Source of the DNA: an uncultured Oscillospiraceae bacterium
Lineage (GTDB): Bacteria > Bacillota > Clostridia > Oscillospirales > Oscillospiraceae
Length of the DNA stretch: 23,079 nt
Reading direction: 5' to 3'
Assembly: GCA_934613505.1 (NCBI GenBank)
Contig: CAKTTB010000018.1
Span: 1-23,079 of the forward strand
Numbering within the stretch: position 1 is the first letter of the stretch; each line of letters starts with the position of its first letter. The position numbers were made by a program, and so were the translations under genes. Under the pieces are notes generated by a model. That model was not told the origin of the DNA and did no database searches. It worked only from the letters and a program-made list of their open reading frames with translations. Shown in pieces: positions 20,937 through 23,079 of this stretch.

Positions 20937-22089
20937 TCAGATCGCGTTGCGGATGGTGTTTCCGATCGCATCCGCCGCGCTCTGTTTCATGCCTGACGTC
21001 GAGTGAACGTAAGTGCTGAGCGTGAATCCTGCGCTGAAATGTCCCAGCGTTTCAGCCAAGGTTCGTACATCCACGCCGCTTTTCAGTGATAACGTCGCGA
21101 ATGTGTGTCTCATATCATGAAATCTCACATGCTCCGCGCCGATCTCCTTGATGATCCGATCATGCAGCCTGCGAAATCCATCCAGGTCCCACGTTTCCCC
21201 AGTACGTGGAGATGGGAACAAATATGGATTTACCGGATGTCTTTCGTGCTCCTACGAGAAGCTTTACCGTTTCTTCTGGCAGTAGGACTGTTCGGATGGA
21301 ATTTGGCGTTTTGGGCGTGCTGATGACTAACTTTCCATCTTGCCGCACGACGCTTTTATTGATGGACAACGTGCGGTTCTGAACGTCCAAGTCCTCCCAC
21401 CGCAGTGACAACAGCTCTCCGCGCCGCAGACCAGTGGTCAATTCCAAATACATCGGAGCAAGAATCCCATGTTCTTTCGCTGCGCTCAGGTACGGCCCGA
21501 TCAACGCTTCCGGCAGAATTTTCATTTCCTTGCGGGTGTTTTTTGGAATCTTACACTTCTTCGCCGGGTTAGCAAGGATCAATTTTTCCTCCACCGCATG
21601 TTCCAGCGCCTTATTCAGCACCACATGGACACATTGCACCATGCGGGGACTCAGCCCGTGTTCTTTCAGCTCCGGCTGGTTTTTCTTCTGCACACGGCCG
21701 CTTTTGAGCAGCTCATTGTAAAACTGCTGAATTTGCAGCATCGTCAGCTTTTCCAGTTTGACGCTTCCAAGTTTCGGAATGATGTGGTGATCAATCGCGT
21801 TGTGATAAAATTCCTTGGTCGAGTATCGCACCTGCGGTTCGACGTAAACGGAGTACCAGAGCTTCAGCCATTGTTCGAGTGTATAGCTGCCAGCCTTCAC
21901 CGGATCGAGCTTCTTGCTGTCCTCGATGGCAGTACGCAGCTTGTCTTTGGCTTCTGCTTGTGTTTTGCCAAGCACATTTTTCGTGATCGCCTTTCCGTTT
22001 GCATCGTATCCGGCAGTGTATCGGCCTTCCCACCGACCATCTTTGCGCTTGCGAATATTCCCCTCACCGTTGGCTCGTCGTTTCGGCAT
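20937..22089 (-). pseudogene. Tyrosine recombinase/integrase, frameshifted
   Basis: ATG 22089 follows AAGGAGG. The N-terminal arm-binding segment (GNIRKRKDGRWEGRYTAG) and the core-binding domain (YTLEQWLKLWYSVYVEP) are intact, and the catalytic domain starts with TTGLRRGELLSLRW (first Arg). Near 21238-21244 (minus AAAGACA) the frame breaks: it continues as a nonsense tail ending at 21160, while the next frame carries on with PYLFPSPRTGETWDLDGF, then HDMRHTF (HxxR), LGHFSAGFT (second His) and STYVH (catalytic Tyr) to a TGA at 20937. The span is 1,153 bases, one more than 384 codons, so one inserted base or two lost would explain it. Joined, it would be about 383 residues, normal for Tn916-like integrases. 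Without the second part it cannot cut DNA. Confidence 0.88.
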
Positions 22090-22165
22090 CGTGTCTACCT
22101 CCTTCTCATTTTGTCAGCACACACGATTACCACAAGCACAGCTGAATAGCAAGTCCAATCTTCCT

Positions 22166-22381
22166 TCACGCACATTTTTGTTCCTCACCCTGCCGATCCA
22201 GCCAATCGAGGAATTTCTCGCGTGAAACGACAATCCGTTTGCCGATCTGAAATGCCGGGAAATGGCTGTCATGAGCCAGCTTATAAGCTCCGGCTCTGGA
22301 AATACCAAGGACGGCGGCAACGTCTGTCATGTTCATCATCAGGGGCAATTCTTCCAGCAAGTGATACTGTTTCTGGTTCAT
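22166..22381 (-). CDS. Excisionase family DNA-binding protein
   Basis: 71 residues from ATG 22381, with AAAGGA upstream; an in-frame ATG at 22447 is less likely. A winged helix-turn-helix of the MerR/excisionase type: LMMNMTDVAAVLGISRAGAY is the helix-turn-helix, and HFPAFQIGKRIVVSREKFLDWL is the wing and final helix. Such proteins bend DNA at the attachment site and steer the integrase toward excision. It sits 76 bases upstream of the integrase on the same strand, the normal xis-int order. Confidence 0.88.
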   Translation of the reverse strand: MNQKQYHLLEELPLMMNMTDVAAVLGISRAGAYKLAHDSHFPAFQIGKRIVVSREKFLDWLDRQGEEQKCA

Positions 22382-22832
22382 TTGGCTTCCTTTCTCCCAT
22401 GCTGGGAATCGAAATTGGTTTTTGAATGGCCGAAAAGAATCACCCAAGTAAAATTTATTGTTCTGTTTTCTTCACGCCGCCACGGTGGGCGGGCGTGGCG
22501 TTTGTGTGGTACAGACCTCCACGGATGCGCGGTCTGCCCATAAAACCGCACACATCGGCACAACGCGCCCCACGCCGCGGAGCAAACGGCTGCGCCGACG
22601 TGCGTTTCCGACTTGTGCCATAGTTCAGCCGTTAGTCCTCCGCCTGCAGGCGGCATTGGGGTCAGGGTTTTCCCTGCAAGCTGCGTTTTGGTACCAAAAC
22701 GCGATGCTTGCGCTTTTCTTGCGCAGCAAGAAAAGCCTGAGGTGCTCCCCGTCGCCGGAATCATGCAGAAAGAAATTTCAATTTTCTTTCGTACCAGACC
22801 TGAAATTCCGCCTTTCTGCACGTTGGATTCCG
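22382..22832. other. Gene-poor region with strong hairpins
   Basis: No convincing gene. Dyads: CGCCACG/CGTGGCG (22478-22500); CAGACC/GGTCTG (22512-22536); a perfect 20-base palindrome GCGTTTTGGT then ACCAAAACGC (22683-22702); and CTTTTCTTGC, GCA, GCAAGAAAAG (22713-22735), perfect 10-bp arms. Two strong hairpins ten bases apart are unusual in plain intergenic DNA and could belong to an origin of transfer or a transcriptional control site. Confidence 0.45.
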
Positions 22833-22906
22833 TAGTCGCTACAATAGTCGCTATGAAAATTTGAAATTCGGATTTTCACCCTTTATAGTCGCTAGTATAG
22901 TCGCTA
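22833..22906. repeat. Two pairs of TAGTCGCTA iterons around a dyad
   Basis: TAGTCGCTA at 22833-22841, 22845-22853, 22886-22894 and 22898-22906. Within each pair the starts are 12 bases apart; the pairs are 53 bases apart. Between them TGAAAAT (22854-22860) and ATTTTCA (22872-22878) form a dyad. This layout suits cooperative binding by a regulator or an initiator. Confidence 0.75.
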
Positions 22907-23079
22907 TGGTTTTCTTACGCCGTATTTGCAGCTCGCACCCCGGCGATGGGGAACAGCGCGGACAGAGCTTGGCAGCTCTCACAGCCCGTGGAAGGGGTCT
23001 CTACTGCTTTCAACCCCAGCCACGGCAGCCTGTCTTACGTGCAGGCCGGACATTGTGTGTCCAAACAGATTGGGCGGCA
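22901..23079 (+). CDS. Open frame running off the window, identity uncertain
   Basis: Two plus-strand frames stay open to the edge. One starts with ATG at 22906 directly in the last TAGTCGCTA repeat. The other has no start before ATG 22946 and reads AWQLSQPVEGVSTAFNP, which looks more protein-like. Neither has a clear ribosome site, and no family is recognised. It may be non-coding. Confidence 0.2.

Larger units (their letters stand above)
20529..23079. mobile_element. Left end of an integrative element at tRNA-Ala
   Basis: A tyrosine integrase pointing toward tRNA-Ala, an excisionase-type gene just behind it, and a gene-poor region rich in hairpins and short repeats are the standard end of a tRNA-targeted integrative element. 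The far end is outside the window. The integrase has a frameshift. Confidence 0.75.

Noticed and set aside
22613..22864. Plus-strand 83-codon frame in the gene-poor region
   Set aside because: It runs through both strong hairpins and into the iterons, lacks a ribosome site and matches no family I recognise.
22833..22906. CRISPR array
   Set aside because: The repeats are only nine bases with three-base gaps and there are no spacers or cas genes; iterons or operators fit better.

Overview
The window looks like a chromosomal segment from a spore-forming, GC-rich Clostridia member, most like the gut Oscillospiraceae (Oscillibacter or Flavonifractor type). The grounds are a full-length Spo0A, a DUF2325/DUF3793/flavodoxin cluster, a CFI-box C-terminal protein, strong AGGAGG-type ribosome sites and Gram-positive sigma-A promoters with TGn extended -10 elements. 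That assignment is inference; no rRNA or species marker is present.

Layout. (1) 1 to about 5,850 is a decaying integrative element. A plus-strand block holds the tail of a Spo0A-C-like protein and an HExxH protein. It meets tail to tail, near base 755, a minus-strand block: a hypothetical gene, a small Cys-rich gene, an ArdA-like gene fused to a recombinase domain, a large serine recombinase and a truncated metallophosphoesterase. Stop/start overlaps couple the last four. Two intrinsic terminators sit in the path of this operon, one in its leader and one between its first two genes. The leader carries four mutually complementary segments that look like an attenuator. (2) 5,848-20,547 is ordinary core genome, framed by tRNA-Pro(GGG) and tRNA-Ala(GGC). 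On the minus strand it carries, from left to right, a YeiH-type transporter, a phosphoglucomutase/phosphomannomutase, a lipoprotein, a HAD phosphatase and an Hsp20 gene with a CIRCE-like operator. Next come the flavodoxin/DUF3793/DUF2325 operon with a DtxR-like operator, spo0A, a CFI-box protein, an M23 peptidase, an anti-sigma/ECF-sigma pair, dusB and a deoxycytidylate deaminase. One plus-strand gene, a secreted NodB-like protein without catalytic residues, is divergent from the deaminase. (3) From the 3' end of tRNA-Ala to the window end is a second integrative element: a frameshifted tyrosine integrase, an excisionase, then a gene-poor region with strong hairpins and paired TAGTCGCTA repeats.

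How the parts fit. The core operon deaminase-dusB-sigma-anti-sigma ends in a large terminator hairpin that also contains the start region of the M23 peptidase gene, so peptidase expression may depend on read-through. The DUF2325-DUF3793-flavodoxin operon has a DtxR/IdeR-like dyad just downstream of its -10, which suggests induction under metal (iron) limitation. Both mobile elements are damaged: the serine recombinase, the tyrosine integrase, the phosphoesterase and the HExxH gene each carry a frameshift or truncation. They may therefore be immobile, or depend on intact copies elsewhere.

Most worth a second look: the leader attenuator (5617-5755), the recombinase frameshift that creates an artificial fusion, the ArdA-recombinase fusion, the metal-box operon of unknown function, the M23 start inside a terminator, and the iteron-like repeats near the right edge.
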